Below are positions 42,801-51,365 of a DNA stretch of 64,000 nt, in pieces. The notes under the pieces were generated by a model. The model ran no database searches and had not been told where the DNA came from. It saw nothing but the letters and a program-made list of their open reading frames with translations. This DNA is from Methanolobus psychrophilus R15 (GTDB lineage Archaea > Halobacteriota > Methanosarcinia > Methanosarcinales > Methanosarcinaceae). The DNA lies in contig CP003083.1 of assembly GCA_000306725.1 (NCBI GenBank), forward strand, positions 1,798,001-1,862,000, read 5' to 3'. Both the position numbers and the translations under genes were made by a program. Each line of letters opens with the position of its first letter. The stretch's first letter is position 1.

Positions 42801-44598
42801 CTCTGAGAATGAAAAGATTGTATGCGCTATGGACCACGGTTGCCAGTATCACTGAGAGCAGGTATCTCCTGGTACCGAACCTGTACATTACTATCGAACT
42901 GACCGCCGCAGTCGACATGTGCAGCAGGAGGGGAATTAGCAGGAGCGTGCCCATTGTCATCACTGCCCCAAATGCGGAACTTGCAATGGGCGCCAGAGTA
43001 AGGACGGCAACTGCCTTTTCTCCGACAAAGAAGCCTGTACCTGAAAGGATAGCAAGCCTGAGAGCGTTTTTCATAGTGACCAGCTGAAGCTTTCTTTTGA
43101 AGATTGTGTATATTCCGGCTGATTTGACCAGTTCTTCTGCCATCGCAGAAAGTGCTATCATCACGATGACAGAATGCGGGGCCGGCAGGTTGAACAGCAT
43201 GACGATCAGCATCAATTGAGTCATGTAAACGAACGGGATGAAGATAATGCTCAGCAGGAAAACAGAGCCGTATGGGTTCAGAAGGAAAATCTCCAGGCAA
43301 TCTGTTATCTTCTCTGATACTGCTTTCTGTGTGAAGAGGTCCTCTTCCCTGTATATATAGGTCCCGAATAAAAAGGCGGAAAACGCGACAAAATAGAATG
43401 GCAGGGTTGAGAACAGATATGTGCCGATCTGCAGGGTCTCGCCCTCTATAAGGCGGACAATAAGGGTGATCGGGGAGATGGAACTGATGGCGTGGATATT
43501 TGTAAACATCGCCGGGAAGAAGAGGTATCCGGAGATTATCACTGACAGGAAGACGCTTGTGAAGGTCAGTTCCTTGAAGCTCCTTGAAAGTATGGCGCCG
43601 AAAAATGATAGCGCGAAGAACAGAAGCACAACCGGCAGTATTGCTGCAAGGATCAGTAGTGAGCTCTGTGCTGTTCTAATGTCCGCCGGGATTCCCATGA
43701 TATACATAGTGATAACAGCCTGGATGAGAAGGGTGACGAGGATATAGGGTAATGTTTTACCGATTACGATCTCTCTACTGGACAGAGGCGCGGCAAGTAT
43801 GAGTTCTCCTTTTTTATTGGTGCGCTCATCCATGATACTTGTGGAATAGAACTGCGAGATGAAATATATGGGGAATATGAACAGGAAAGCATAGAGTATC
43901 GCCGTGAATGGAATAGGCGGTGAGAAGAAAGATGGCGTAGAGAGCGTCTGCTTCTGGAAGAATGCCCTTGCTTTGTAATCGTCAAGATCGCTGATGTCCT
44001 GCGGAAGTGTGAACGAGGAGCCTGCATTGAGGTATTCTGTTGTTATTTCTCCTGCAGGGTAACCTTGGTGGGACCGTGCATTAGGGCCGCTATCCATGCC
44101 TGTATCCAGGCTTCCGGCAGCACCCTGTGCACTCAATAGCTGGAAGTTCTGAGGTCTCTCAATATCGTGCACAGTGACCCAGACCGGATGGCTGTTGTTA
44201 ATGTCATTGTAGGAAGTCAGTACGATCTCACGGTATTCCTTTATGGTATTCTCAAGTGCACTTCCGGCAGCAGCTGACTTGGGATTATCTCCAAGATATA
44301 CATTATTACCGATAATTACGAAATCTGCTCCGTACAGGTAGAACTGGGTGGCATCATATATTGTGACAGGCAGATAACTGAATCTCTGGTCACTTTCAAG
44401 TATGGGGCGAAGTGCAGGTTCTGTAGATGCCGCAGTGTATATTTTCTGGTTCATGCTCATCTGTGTCTGTGCGGCTGCAAAGGATGCTGCTATGACCAGT
44501 GCCAGGGTAAGTGTCAGCAATATGGCTGACCTTGAATCGAATTTGAGTTTGGACCTGAAAAACTCCCATTTTGCTATCGTTAACCATCCGGACATCAC
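42784..44598 (-). CDS. ABC-2 permease fused to a PrsW-type intramembrane protease
   Basis: 604 residues. The first about 420 form an ABC-2 permease: N-terminal helix (about 27-45), large outer domain, and helices with ERTNKKGELILAAPLSSREI. The C-terminal about 160 residues are a separate membrane domain with the PrsW/CPBP-like motif set: MAEELVK (E488, E489, K492), GTGFFVGEK (E527), LLHMSTA (H560) and VVHSAYN (H590). Those positions match the glutamate and histidine motifs of glutamic intramembrane proteases. The protein could export and process a peptide. It is the first gene of the five-gene minus-strand operon. Confidence 0.82.
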   Translation of the reverse strand: MMSGWLTIAKWEFFRSKLKFDSRSAILLTLTLALVIAASFAAAQTQMSMNQKIYTAASTEPALRPILESDQRFSYLPVTIYDATQFYLYGADFVIIGNNVYLGDNPKSAAAGSALENTIKEYREIVLTSYNDINNSHPVWVTVHDIERPQNFQLLSAQGAAGSLDTGMDSGPNARSHQGYPAGEITTEYLNAGSSFTLPQDISDLDDYKARAFFQKQTLSTPSFFSPPIPFTAILYAFLFIFPIYFISQFYSTSIMDERTNKKGELILAAPLSSREIVIGKTLPYILVTLLIQAVITMYIMGIPADIRTAQSSLLILAAILPVVLLFFALSFFGAILSRSFKELTFTSVFLSVIISGYLFFPAMFTNIHAISSISPITLIVRLIEGETLQIGTYLFSTLPFYFVAFSAFLFGTYIYREEDLFTQKAVSEKITDCLEIFLLNPYGSVFLLSIIFIPFVYMTQLMLIVMLFNLPAPHSVIVMIALSAMAEELVKSAGIYTIFKRKLQLVTMKNALRLAILSGTGFFVGEKAVAVLTLAPIASSAFGAVMTMGTLLLIPLLLHMSTAAVSSIVMYRFGTRRYLLSVILATVVHSAYNLFILRGVLFG

Positions 44599-44615
44599 TT
44601 TTTATTAGTAATTTA

Positions 44616-44873
44616 TTATATTAATATGTATGTAGTTATTTGGGTATTAGAGGTCATTGTTACATTAGATGGGGAAGTCTCAATGTCAATCTCATGCGTA
44701 TGCCAGTTCGCAGGGTCCGCGTTGATGTTGGAATAAGTTACGGAACCGATTCTGGCAGGCCTGTCAAAAATGACCTTACCATCGCTATATATGATGCTTT
44801 CAACAGGGAAGGTATAAGCATCCGGTTCCCGCAGATGGATGTCTATATCAGGAGCATCCCCGGTAGTAAGCAA
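44616..44873 (-). CDS. Possible small exported protein or gene remnant
   Basis: 85 codons from a TTG at 44873. The inferred sequence (GDAPDIDIHLREPDAYTFPV, IIYSDGKVIFDRPARIG) looks like a genuine beta-rich extracytoplasmic domain. The frame continues upstream through hydrophobic residues (FTLTLISTLL), as in a signal peptide, but reaches a TAG without an ATG. It is immediately upstream of and parallel to the permease-protease gene. It could be a 5'-truncated gene or use a TTG start; no family is recognised. Confidence 0.4.
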   Translation of the reverse strand: MLTTGDAPDIDIHLREPDAYTFPVESIIYSDGKVIFDRPARIGSVTYSNINADPANWHTHEIDIETSPSNVTMTSNTQITTYILI

Positions 44874-44941
44874 AGTACTGATTAAGGTGAGAGTAAACCG
44901 CGGTTGCCACGAACAATCGTATCTCTATTTTTATAACATTG

Positions 44942-44950
44942 CTTATATAT
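44942..44950 (+). promoter_or_regulatory. TATA box placing the ATPase start at GTG 44972
   Basis: CTTATATAT is centred about 26 bases before the GTG at 44972, so transcription should begin at or next to that codon. This points to a leaderless mRNA and rules out the upstream in-frame start at 44939, which lies inside the promoter. Confidence 0.6.
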
Positions 44951-44971
44951 AGTGAAGTATATTCTGTTTAT

Positions 44972-45886
44972 GTGGAACAGAAGATCATCGAAGTAGAAGG
45001 GCTCAGGAAAGAATACGGGGATTTTGTTGCAGTCGAAGACCTCAGTTTCTCTATCTCAAAAGGCGAGATATTCGGAATAGTGGGTCCCAACGGTGCAGGC
45101 AAGACAACCACTTTGAAGATGCTGAGCGGCCTTGTCAGGCCAAGCAGGGGTACTATTACGATGAAGGGACTGGATATCGGTCGGGATGCTGTTAAGATCA
45201 AATCCTTCCTGGGTTTTCTTCCCGAAGAGTCACCCCTGTATGAAGGCATGGAAGTTGATGATTATCTGATGTTCTTTGCGGAGCTCTATGGCGTCGAAAA
45301 GAACGTCGCCAGGAAAAGGATTAATGACCTGCTTTTTGATCTATCTCTCAACGCTGACGGCAAGAAAATAGGCGACCTCTCCAAGGGTATGAAGCGCAAG
45401 GTTGCTATCGCCCGCTCACTGATAAATGACCCTGACATCCTGATATATGATGAGCCGTCTTCAGGCCTTGATCCGATGACCTCCAGGTATATCACGGATT
45501 ACGTGCGGTCTCTCAAGGGGGCGGGTAAAACGATTATTTTCAGTGCCCACAACCTGTACCAGGTTGAAAGCCTGTGTGACAATATCATGATCATGAAGAA
45601 CGGCAGGCTCATTACTCTGGGGACGGCAGCCGATATCCGCGAGGAGTTCGGGCGGATACAGTACCGGCTTGAGTTCAGGGTGGATAATATCGATGATTAT
45701 AGCCTTGCCGAACTGAAAAAGACCGATGATGGCTATGTTGTTATCACCCATGATATCAGCATTATTAACAATACCACCAAATGGGTCGCGTCAAAAGGCG
45801 GGGATATCGTTGAGATGCGTACGATAGTACCTTCGCTGGAAGAGATCTTCCTAGAGCTGATGGGAGTCGAACTGTTCGTAGATTGA
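44972..45886 (+). CDS. ABC transporter ATP-binding protein (ABC-2 type exporter)
   Basis: 304 residues from the GTG at 44972. Walker A is GPNGAGKTT, the signature is LSKGMKRKVAIAR, Walker B is ILIYDEPSSGLD and the switch region is FSAHNLYQVE. The C-terminal 75 residues are the usual NatA/CcmA-like extension. It presumably powers the two permeases encoded divergently at 41.7-44.6 kb, since no other permease is adjacent. Confidence 0.92.
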   Translation: MEQKIIEVEGLRKEYGDFVAVEDLSFSISKGEIFGIVGPNGAGKTTTLKMLSGLVRPSRGTITMKGLDIGRDAVKIKSFLGFLPEESPLYEGMEVDDYLMFFAELYGVEKNVARKRINDLLFDLSLNADGKKIGDLSKGMKRKVAIARSLINDPDILIYDEPSSGLDPMTSRYITDYVRSLKGAGKTIIFSAHNLYQVESLCDNIMIMKNGRLITLGTAADIREEFGRIQYRLEFRVDNIDDYSLAELKKTDDGYVVITHDISIINNTTKWVASKGGDIVEMRTIVPSLEEIFLELMGVELFVD

Positions 45887-45906
45887 TCTGGCCGGCAAAG
45901 CGATTT

Positions 45907-45954
45907 TTTTATATACTATTTGTTGAGTATGCAATTGTTGCATCAGCAACAAAT
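45907..45954 (+). promoter_or_regulatory. MarR promoter with nested palindromic operator
   Basis: A TATA-like TTTTATATAC (45907-45916) is followed at once by an outer inverted repeat ATTTGTTG (45918-45925) / CAACAAAT (45947-45954), enclosing an inner one ATGCAA (45929-45934) / TTGCAT (45938-45943). The dyad covers the expected transcription start and ends 11 bases before the TTG start, as expected for autorepression by the MarR protein (inference). Confidence 0.7.
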
Positions 45955-45965
45955 AGAGTGGTTAT

Positions 45966-46451
45966 TTGACTTCTTCACTTAAAAGCATAGATTGCCTCGC
46001 GTCAAGAGGCCATCAATCCATCGGAAGAGATGCATTCCTGTTCTCCAGGGAAATTCATACTTTCATTGCAAGAGAGATGGAGCCATATGGTATAGGTAGC
46101 GGACAGTTTCCTTTCCTGATGCGCCTGCTCCATCACGATGGTATCAGCCAGGAAGTCCTTATAAGAGACCTGAATTGTGACAGGGCCACAGGTACCAGAG
46201 CCATTAACAAGCTGGAAGAGAACGGGTATGTTCTCAGGGAGACAGACCCGCAGGATAAGCGTGCCTACAGGGTATGCCTGACTGACAAATCCAGGCAGCT
46301 GGAGCCGGTAATTAAGCAGATGTCCGTGCTGATCAATGATATTGTATTTGATGGTTTCACCGGGGAAGAAAAAATCCTTTTCGTTCAAATGATAAAGCGG
46401 GCCATAGGCAATCTATCCCGTGAGAACGATGCCAGGAAGGCCGGCAAATGA
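45966..46451 (+). CDS. MarR-family transcriptional regulator
   Basis: 161 residues starting with TTG at 45966. The winged helix is visible in SQEVLIRDLNCDRATGTRAI, NKLEENGYVLRETDPQDKRA and YRVCLTDKSRQL. MarR proteins usually repress efflux genes and are released by the drug. Its stop overlaps the MATE start by 4 bases (ATGA), forming a regulator-efflux operon controlled by the dyad at 45918-45954. Confidence 0.93.
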   Translation: MTSSLKSIDCLASRGHQSIGRDAFLFSREIHTFIAREMEPYGIGSGQFPFLMRLLHHDGISQEVLIRDLNCDRATGTRAINKLEENGYVLRETDPQDKRAYRVCLTDKSRQLEPVIKQMSVLINDIVFDGFTGEEKILFVQMIKRAIGNLSRENDARKAGK

Positions 46452-47848
46452 GAGAGGGAATTGAAGCAGGCACATCCGGTCTGCAGACAATGGCAGGGGA
46501 TCCTAAGCAAGCCATCCTTAAACTGGGCCTGCCGATGATGTTTGCGATGTCCATCCAGACCGTATATAATCTGGTTGACACTTTCTGGGTGTCAGGCCTA
46601 GGATCTGATGCACTTGCAGCAGTAGGTTTTGTTTTTCCATTCTTTTTTGCCTCGATAGCCATCTCCACGGGACTTGGCGTAGGCGGAGGCTCGGCCATAT
46701 CCCGCAGGCTTGGTGCAAAAGATAAGCTGGGGGCTGATAACGTTGCAGTGCACACGATGATCATAATGCTTATTCTATCACTGCTGTTCGCTGTCCCGCT
46801 GTTTATTTTTGCGGAGAGCATCTTCATTTCCATTGGTGCGGGAAGTACAGCAGATATGGCGACTTCATACGGGAAGATCATCTTTGCAGGTACTCTCTTC
46901 ATATTCTTCCCCAACGTTGCAAATGCCATCCTCCGCAGCGAGGGAGACACCAAACGAGCCATGAATGCCATGATCCTTGGGTCCGTACTGAATATCATAC
47001 TGGATCCGATACTGATATACGTGCTTGACATGGGTATAGCCGGTGCTGCATGGGCGACCGTGATATCTCTTGCTGTCACTGCTGTCCTTATGTCCAACTG
47101 GCTCTTTTTCCGCAAGGACACCTACATATCTTTTGATTTCAAGGACTTCAGCTTCGACAGGGGTATCCTGAAAGACATCTTCAGGGTGGGTTTCCCGGCA
47201 TCTGTCCAGCAATCCTCAATGGCTTTGATGATGCTTGTCATGAACATGATACTAATAACAGTCAGTGACACTGATGGGGTGGCTGTCTATACAGTGGGCT
47301 GGCGCGTTGCTACTATTGCTATCGCTCCTCTGATGGGAATCTCGACAGCTGTTGTTACGATGAGCGGATTTGCGTATGGGGAGCGGTCTTACAGTAAGTT
47401 GTCTTCTTCACATCTTTATGCAACAAAGATATCCTTCATTGTGGAAACAGCCATAGCTGCCCTTACTTTCATCCTGGCTCCCCAGATAGCGTATGTTTTC
47501 ACAATGTCAGAAAGTGCTTCCCACATCACCGGCGATCTGGTGATATTCATCAGGATCATCTGCCTGTTCTACCCCATGGTCTCCCTTGGAATGCTCTCGT
47601 CATCGCTCTTCCAGGGAATAGGTAAAGGTGTGAATGCACTTATCGCAACTATTCTGCGTGCTGTCATATTGGTTCCCCTTTTTGCGGCACTGTTCGCTAT
47701 ATACTTCGGGCAGGGGCTTGTTGGTATCTGGTGGGGCATAGTGGTCGGTAATGTCCTTGGGTCACTTGTGATCTTTATCTGGGCACGGTTGCATGTGGGG
47801 GCCTTGCTAAAGAAGGAGTCTGGCTTTTCAACTGCAGAGCCAGTGTGA
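46448..47848 (+). CDS. MATE-family multidrug/sodium antiporter
   Basis: 466 residues with twelve predicted membrane helices in two six-helix halves. Typical MATE sequence includes LGLPMMFAMSIQTVYNLVDT, WVSGLGSDALAAVGFVFPFF and STGLGVGGGSAISRRLGAKD in the first half and GFPASVQQSSMALMMLVMNM in the second. It exports cationic drugs or metabolites using an ion gradient. Translation is coupled to marR. The stop is 79 bases before the second IS5-family copy. Confidence 0.93.
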   Translation: MREGIEAGTSGLQTMAGDPKQAILKLGLPMMFAMSIQTVYNLVDTFWVSGLGSDALAAVGFVFPFFFASIAISTGLGVGGGSAISRRLGAKDKLGADNVAVHTMIIMLILSLLFAVPLFIFAESIFISIGAGSTADMATSYGKIIFAGTLFIFFPNVANAILRSEGDTKRAMNAMILGSVLNIILDPILIYVLDMGIAGAAWATVISLAVTAVLMSNWLFFRKDTYISFDFKDFSFDRGILKDIFRVGFPASVQQSSMALMMLVMNMILITVSDTDGVAVYTVGWRVATIAIAPLMGISTAVVTMSGFAYGERSYSKLSSSHLYATKISFIVETAIAALTFILAPQIAYVFTMSESASHITGDLVIFIRIICLFYPMVSLGMLSSSLFQGIGKGVNALIATILRAVILVPLFAALFAIYFGQGLVGIWWGIVVGNVLGSLVIFIWARLHVGALLKKESGFSTAEPV

Positions 47849-47871
47849 ACCATGCTTGGGGAATGTTATTC

Positions 47872-48816
47872 TTATGTTATTCCTATATTCAGGTCTCTTG
47901 TGCAGGTCCTGCTCATTTTAAACATCTGAGGATTCAGATTAACCCCTCTTTTTCTTTCCACATTTGTGACAAGCACTTTTCCTGCTTTGAACACTTCCTT
48001 TGCTACTGCATAGACTCTTTCACATGGAACTCGCTGTACACTTATCCTTTCATTTCTGAGAACATCGTTTATTCCTAATGGATGTCCTCTTACCGCTCTT
48101 TGCATTGTTGCTGCAAAACCCTTTGCAACTGCTCCAAAGTATCCTTTGTCACGGTAGACTACTTCACCCACTTCAGATAGATCTACCTGTGAATCATGTA
48201 CTGATGCAGTTGTTGTTTCAAATCTTCTGATCAGTTCATATTCCTTATCAATAATTGTATGAAGCTTGTAGCCAAAATGAGATTTGCCACCTTTTTTTGC
48301 CCAGGTTCCATCTTTGCTTCTAGCTGTTTTAGCATCCTTTCCACGAGGTTCATCAGCTTTAGCATGTCCAGGGTTGGAGTGGATGAATGTGGCATCCTGG
48401 ATCATCCCTTTTTTGATCTTCAATCCAAGAGCATTAAGCTGTTTTTGCATCTCGTCCCATATTTCTTTCTCTTTTCTATTATCGCTAATTCTCTTTCTAA
48501 ATGACCAGACAGTTGTACTGTCTGGAACATATCCAGGAAACCCCAGAAATTTCCTAAAGGATATTCTGTCAATACACTGTCTTTCAAGTTCAGCATCAGA
48601 AAGACCATGCCACTGTTGTAGAACAAGCATTTTAAACATCACAATAACATCAGCTTCAGGCCTGCCGCCTGAAGCTGTTCTGTTCTTGTACATTGATTCC
48701 AGAATTGGACGAAACGGTTTCCAATCAATAAGTGATTCTATTTCTGCAAGCTTGTCTCCAACGGATTGAAGGCGTTTATATTCTTCATTAAGAGCAAAAT
48801 CAGTCAAATCATCCAT
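47872..48816 (-). pseudogene. IS5-family transposase, C-terminus lost by internal deletion
   Basis: Nearly identical to the copy at 7180-8124 through VLVTNVER (288 residues, including D141, D223 and E266), then diverges. The normal C-terminal about 26 residues are replaced by KRGVNLNPQMFKMSRTCTRD and on, read through the IS right end into flanking DNA to a stop at 47872. A deletion of about 182 bp next to the right inverted repeat explains this. Activity is uncertain, but the catalytic residues remain. Confidence 0.92.
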
Positions 48817-48883
48817 GATACTTAATTTATTTATCTATTATTTATATTTTAGTATAATGTGGGTATAGTTTATCGAAATCCTC
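47928..48883 (-). mobile_element. IS5-family insertion sequence, copy 2 (internally deleted)
   Basis: 956 bp, compared with 1138 bp for copy 1. On the minus strand it begins GAGGATTTCGATAAAC at 48883 and ends GGTTAATCTGAATCCTC at 47928, so both inverted repeats are retained. It is flanked by the 4-bp duplication ATCT (47924-47927 and 48884-48887). The orientation is opposite to copy 1. It sits between the MATE gene and the promoter of the CbiZ gene. Confidence 0.95.
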
Positions 48884-49152
48884 ATCTATTTAAGATAGTC
48901 CTGATAATTACCTGTTATTAACACATAAAGACTTGATGTATCTCATTTACCAATGCCTCTATCTTCATAAACACTCAAATTGAACGGCACTTAAATTGAA
49001 CAATTCCACTTTACATATAATATCTATAAAATGAAGGTGATATTATAGGACAGAATCCGGGAACAGAATCCCATGTAAACCCCGATCCAGAAGAATGTGA
49101 GCCGTTACTCAATGAAGGAGCTGTACTCCTGTTAGAGACCTCCGGCGGTGAG

Positions 49153-50274
49153 ATGATATACAGGCATAAGGATTCCATTGTAGTCATGCTGCCTGATGGC
49201 AGAAACACACTCACGACCTCATGGGTCGGCGGCGGATACAGGGAAGACCTTCAGGCTATCTTCAATCATCACGTTCCCCGGGACAAAAAATCTGCAAAGG
49301 AACTTGAGGGTGGCAGTATACATGCTTATCTGGATCTCATTTCCACAGGATTGGGACTTGATCCGGAGAGGTCCTCAGGATTGCTGACAGCAGCCGGTAT
49401 GGAGAATGCTTCCATTGTCACGCGCTCTTTCAGGGGTGTTGAGGTAACTGCCATTGTCACTGCAGGTATCGAGATAAATGGTGGCAGGGTGGGCGACCCT
49501 GCCTCATATTACGAGGAAAATGGTACGTTCCAGTTCATACCGGGCACGATCAACATGATATTGCTTGTCGGCGCAAACCTGCCCCAGCATACGATGACGA
49601 GAGCTATTGTCACAGCAACCGAGGCAAAGACCGCGGCTTTGCAGCAACTCATGGCCCCAAGCCGTTACTCCCAAGGCATTGCCACCGGATCAGGTACCGA
49701 TATGATCGCAGTGGTCGCAGACAGGACAAGCCCTCACTGTCTGACGGATGCCGGTAAACATTCCAAGCTGGGGGAAATGATAGGGTTGTGTGTGCTTGAG
49801 GCGATAGTTAAGGCACTCGAACTGCAATCTGAAATGACAGCCCTTTCCCAGAGGGATATGCTGGTGCGCCTTGAAAGGTTCGGTGTTGACGAAGCCATGT
49901 ACTGGAAAGCGGCTTCGAGAATCGAAGGTGAGAACCGTAAGGCCGGATTTTTAAGGGCACTCAGGGATGCTTCCAGGAACCCGTCTCTTGTGGGAAGCAC
50001 GTGCGCTGTCCTGCATGTGATGGATGAGATATCCTGGGGGCTTCTCCCTGAGACTGCCGGACGGAAGGCTGCAATATCGATAATGAAGGGGCTGCCGGAA
50101 CTGCTGGGATATAATGGGGTTGTGCCGCTGGATGATCTGCTGGATGAAAAGGACTCCATCATAGACAATTGGGTTGGAATCACTGCATGGCTGATCAAGA
50201 ACGGAAAATGTAATTTCATGCCTAAGGTATTGAATGAAGGTGAAAAGGAAGGTTGCTATGAAGGAACTGATTAA
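49153..50274 (+). CDS. cbiZ: Adenosylcobinamide amidohydrolase CbiZ-like protein
   Basis: 373 residues from the first ATG. CbiZ removes the aminopropanol tail of adenosylcobinamide so that archaea can salvage corrinoids into B12. Family features are TSWVGGGYRED, TRSFRGVEVTAIVTAGIEIN and GTINMILLVGANL. The C-terminal about 150 residues (from about 225) are an added helical domain. The frame stays open and coding-like for 36 codons upstream (EGAVLLLETSGGE) back to an ATA at 49045, just after GGTGA (49036-49040). The real start may therefore be a non-ATG codon there. Confidence 0.85.
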   Translation: MIYRHKDSIVVMLPDGRNTLTTSWVGGGYREDLQAIFNHHVPRDKKSAKELEGGSIHAYLDLISTGLGLDPERSSGLLTAAGMENASIVTRSFRGVEVTAIVTAGIEINGGRVGDPASYYEENGTFQFIPGTINMILLVGANLPQHTMTRAIVTATEAKTAALQQLMAPSRYSQGIATGSGTDMIAVVADRTSPHCLTDAGKHSKLGEMIGLCVLEAIVKALELQSEMTALSQRDMLVRLERFGVDEAMYWKAASRIEGENRKAGFLRALRDASRNPSLVGSTCAVLHVMDEISWGLLPETAGRKAAISIMKGLPELLGYNGVVPLDDLLDEKDSIIDNWVGITAWLIKNGKCNFMPKVLNEGEKEGCYEGTD

Positions 50275-51265
50275 TCTCTCGACTTATAAGGTCGAGATGG
50301 ATATATTTGACTCTGACTGGGGAAAGGTGGAAAGTTTCCTGGATCGGCACCAGCTTGATGGAATAGAGCTGTATGTGGACCAGTCCCCACTCCCTGATGG
50401 CATCCCTGACCGCCTTATACAGGGTGTGCATCTTCCTTACTGGATGGGACGGCATAGGGCCTGGATGGACAATGATGCCTTCTCTTGCGGAATGGATGAA
50501 TCCGAAAAGATATACCTTTTCGGCGGACTCAGCCGTGGTGAAGTTGTCGGGAATTTCCGCAGGGCCATGGAAAATGCGCATTTCCTGGATGCTGCATATG
50601 GAGTGTTCCATGTTGCCTATGTGGAGCTTGAACATGTGTTCACCCGCTCCTTCGATTGTACTGACAGAGATGTGATGGACACAACTGCAGCCTTTCTCAA
50701 CGAGTCAGTTTCCTTTTTTCCCGGTGGGGAACCGCCTGTGCGCCTTTTCTTTGAAAATCTCTGGTGGCCGGGACTCACGTTACTGGATCCGGGGGCTGTC
50801 ACGCACTTCACTGAGCAGCTTGATTTTGACAACTGGGCGTTTGTGCTTGATGTCGGGCATCTCATGGCTGCCACCATGCGATGCAATAAAGAGGGGGATG
50901 CCGTGGATACGATCCTGGAGGTGCTTTCAAAGCACTCTGATGACATAGTGGATCGCATCGAAGGAATGCATTTCCATTGCAGCCTCTCCGGTGAGTATAT
51001 GCGTGCATGCCTGGACATGGATATGCCCAAAAACTTCGATAAAATGCCGTTCTACGACCGCCTGGGCAAAGTTATGCAGGTCGTTGAAAGAATGGATCAG
51101 CACATGCCTTTCACAGATGAGAGATGCTCTGAGATCGTTGACTATGTTTCTCCGGACTACCTGACACATGAATTCATACTTCGCGACCTGCAGTCAATAG
51201 AGCATAAGCTCAGGATTCAGAGGGCTGCACTGAACAAAGGCATGCGAAGAATATCAAAAACATAA
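50258..51265 (+). CDS. TIM-barrel (sugar phosphate isomerase/epimerase-like) protein linked to CbiZ
   Basis: 335 residues from the ATG at 50258, preceded by GGAAGG and overlapping cbiZ by 17 bases. Segments such as GIELYVDQS, GVHLPYWMGRH, RLFFENLWWPG, NWAFVLDVGHLMA and GMHFHCSLSG follow the strand-end pattern of xylose-isomerase-like TIM barrels, with potential metal ligands (E, D, H). The overlap with cbiZ suggests a role in corrinoid salvage, but the reaction is unknown. Confidence 0.75.
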   Translation: MKELINLSTYKVEMDIFDSDWGKVESFLDRHQLDGIELYVDQSPLPDGIPDRLIQGVHLPYWMGRHRAWMDNDAFSCGMDESEKIYLFGGLSRGEVVGNFRRAMENAHFLDAAYGVFHVAYVELEHVFTRSFDCTDRDVMDTTAAFLNESVSFFPGGEPPVRLFFENLWWPGLTLLDPGAVTHFTEQLDFDNWAFVLDVGHLMAATMRCNKEGDAVDTILEVLSKHSDDIVDRIEGMHFHCSLSGEYMRACLDMDMPKNFDKMPFYDRLGKVMQVVERMDQHMPFTDERCSEIVDYVSPDYLTHEFILRDLQSIEHKLRIQRAALNKGMRRISKT

Positions 51266-51365
51266 TTCTTATGCCTTCAGAATCTTAGTTAGGTGCTATA
51301 AATTTTATTCAAGAGTATCCATTATCAGGAACATATTTATATAAGACTTTATATCCCTTATATTT

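Larger units (their letters stand above)
44599..44971. other. Divergent region of the ABC export locus
   Basis: 373 bp between the permease-protease operon and the divergent ATPase gene. It holds a short minus-strand open frame (44616-44873, listed separately), an AT-rich segment just upstream of the permease start, and the ATPase TATA box. Confidence 0.5.

Noticed and set aside
44939-44971. Upstream start of the divergent ABC ATPase
   Set aside because: These codons are the TATA box itself, so they cannot be translated from that promoter.
46357-47121. Minus-strand 254-codon open frame opposite the MATE gene
   Set aside because: It lies across marR and MATE, both with clear family signatures; its composition is that of an antisense shadow.
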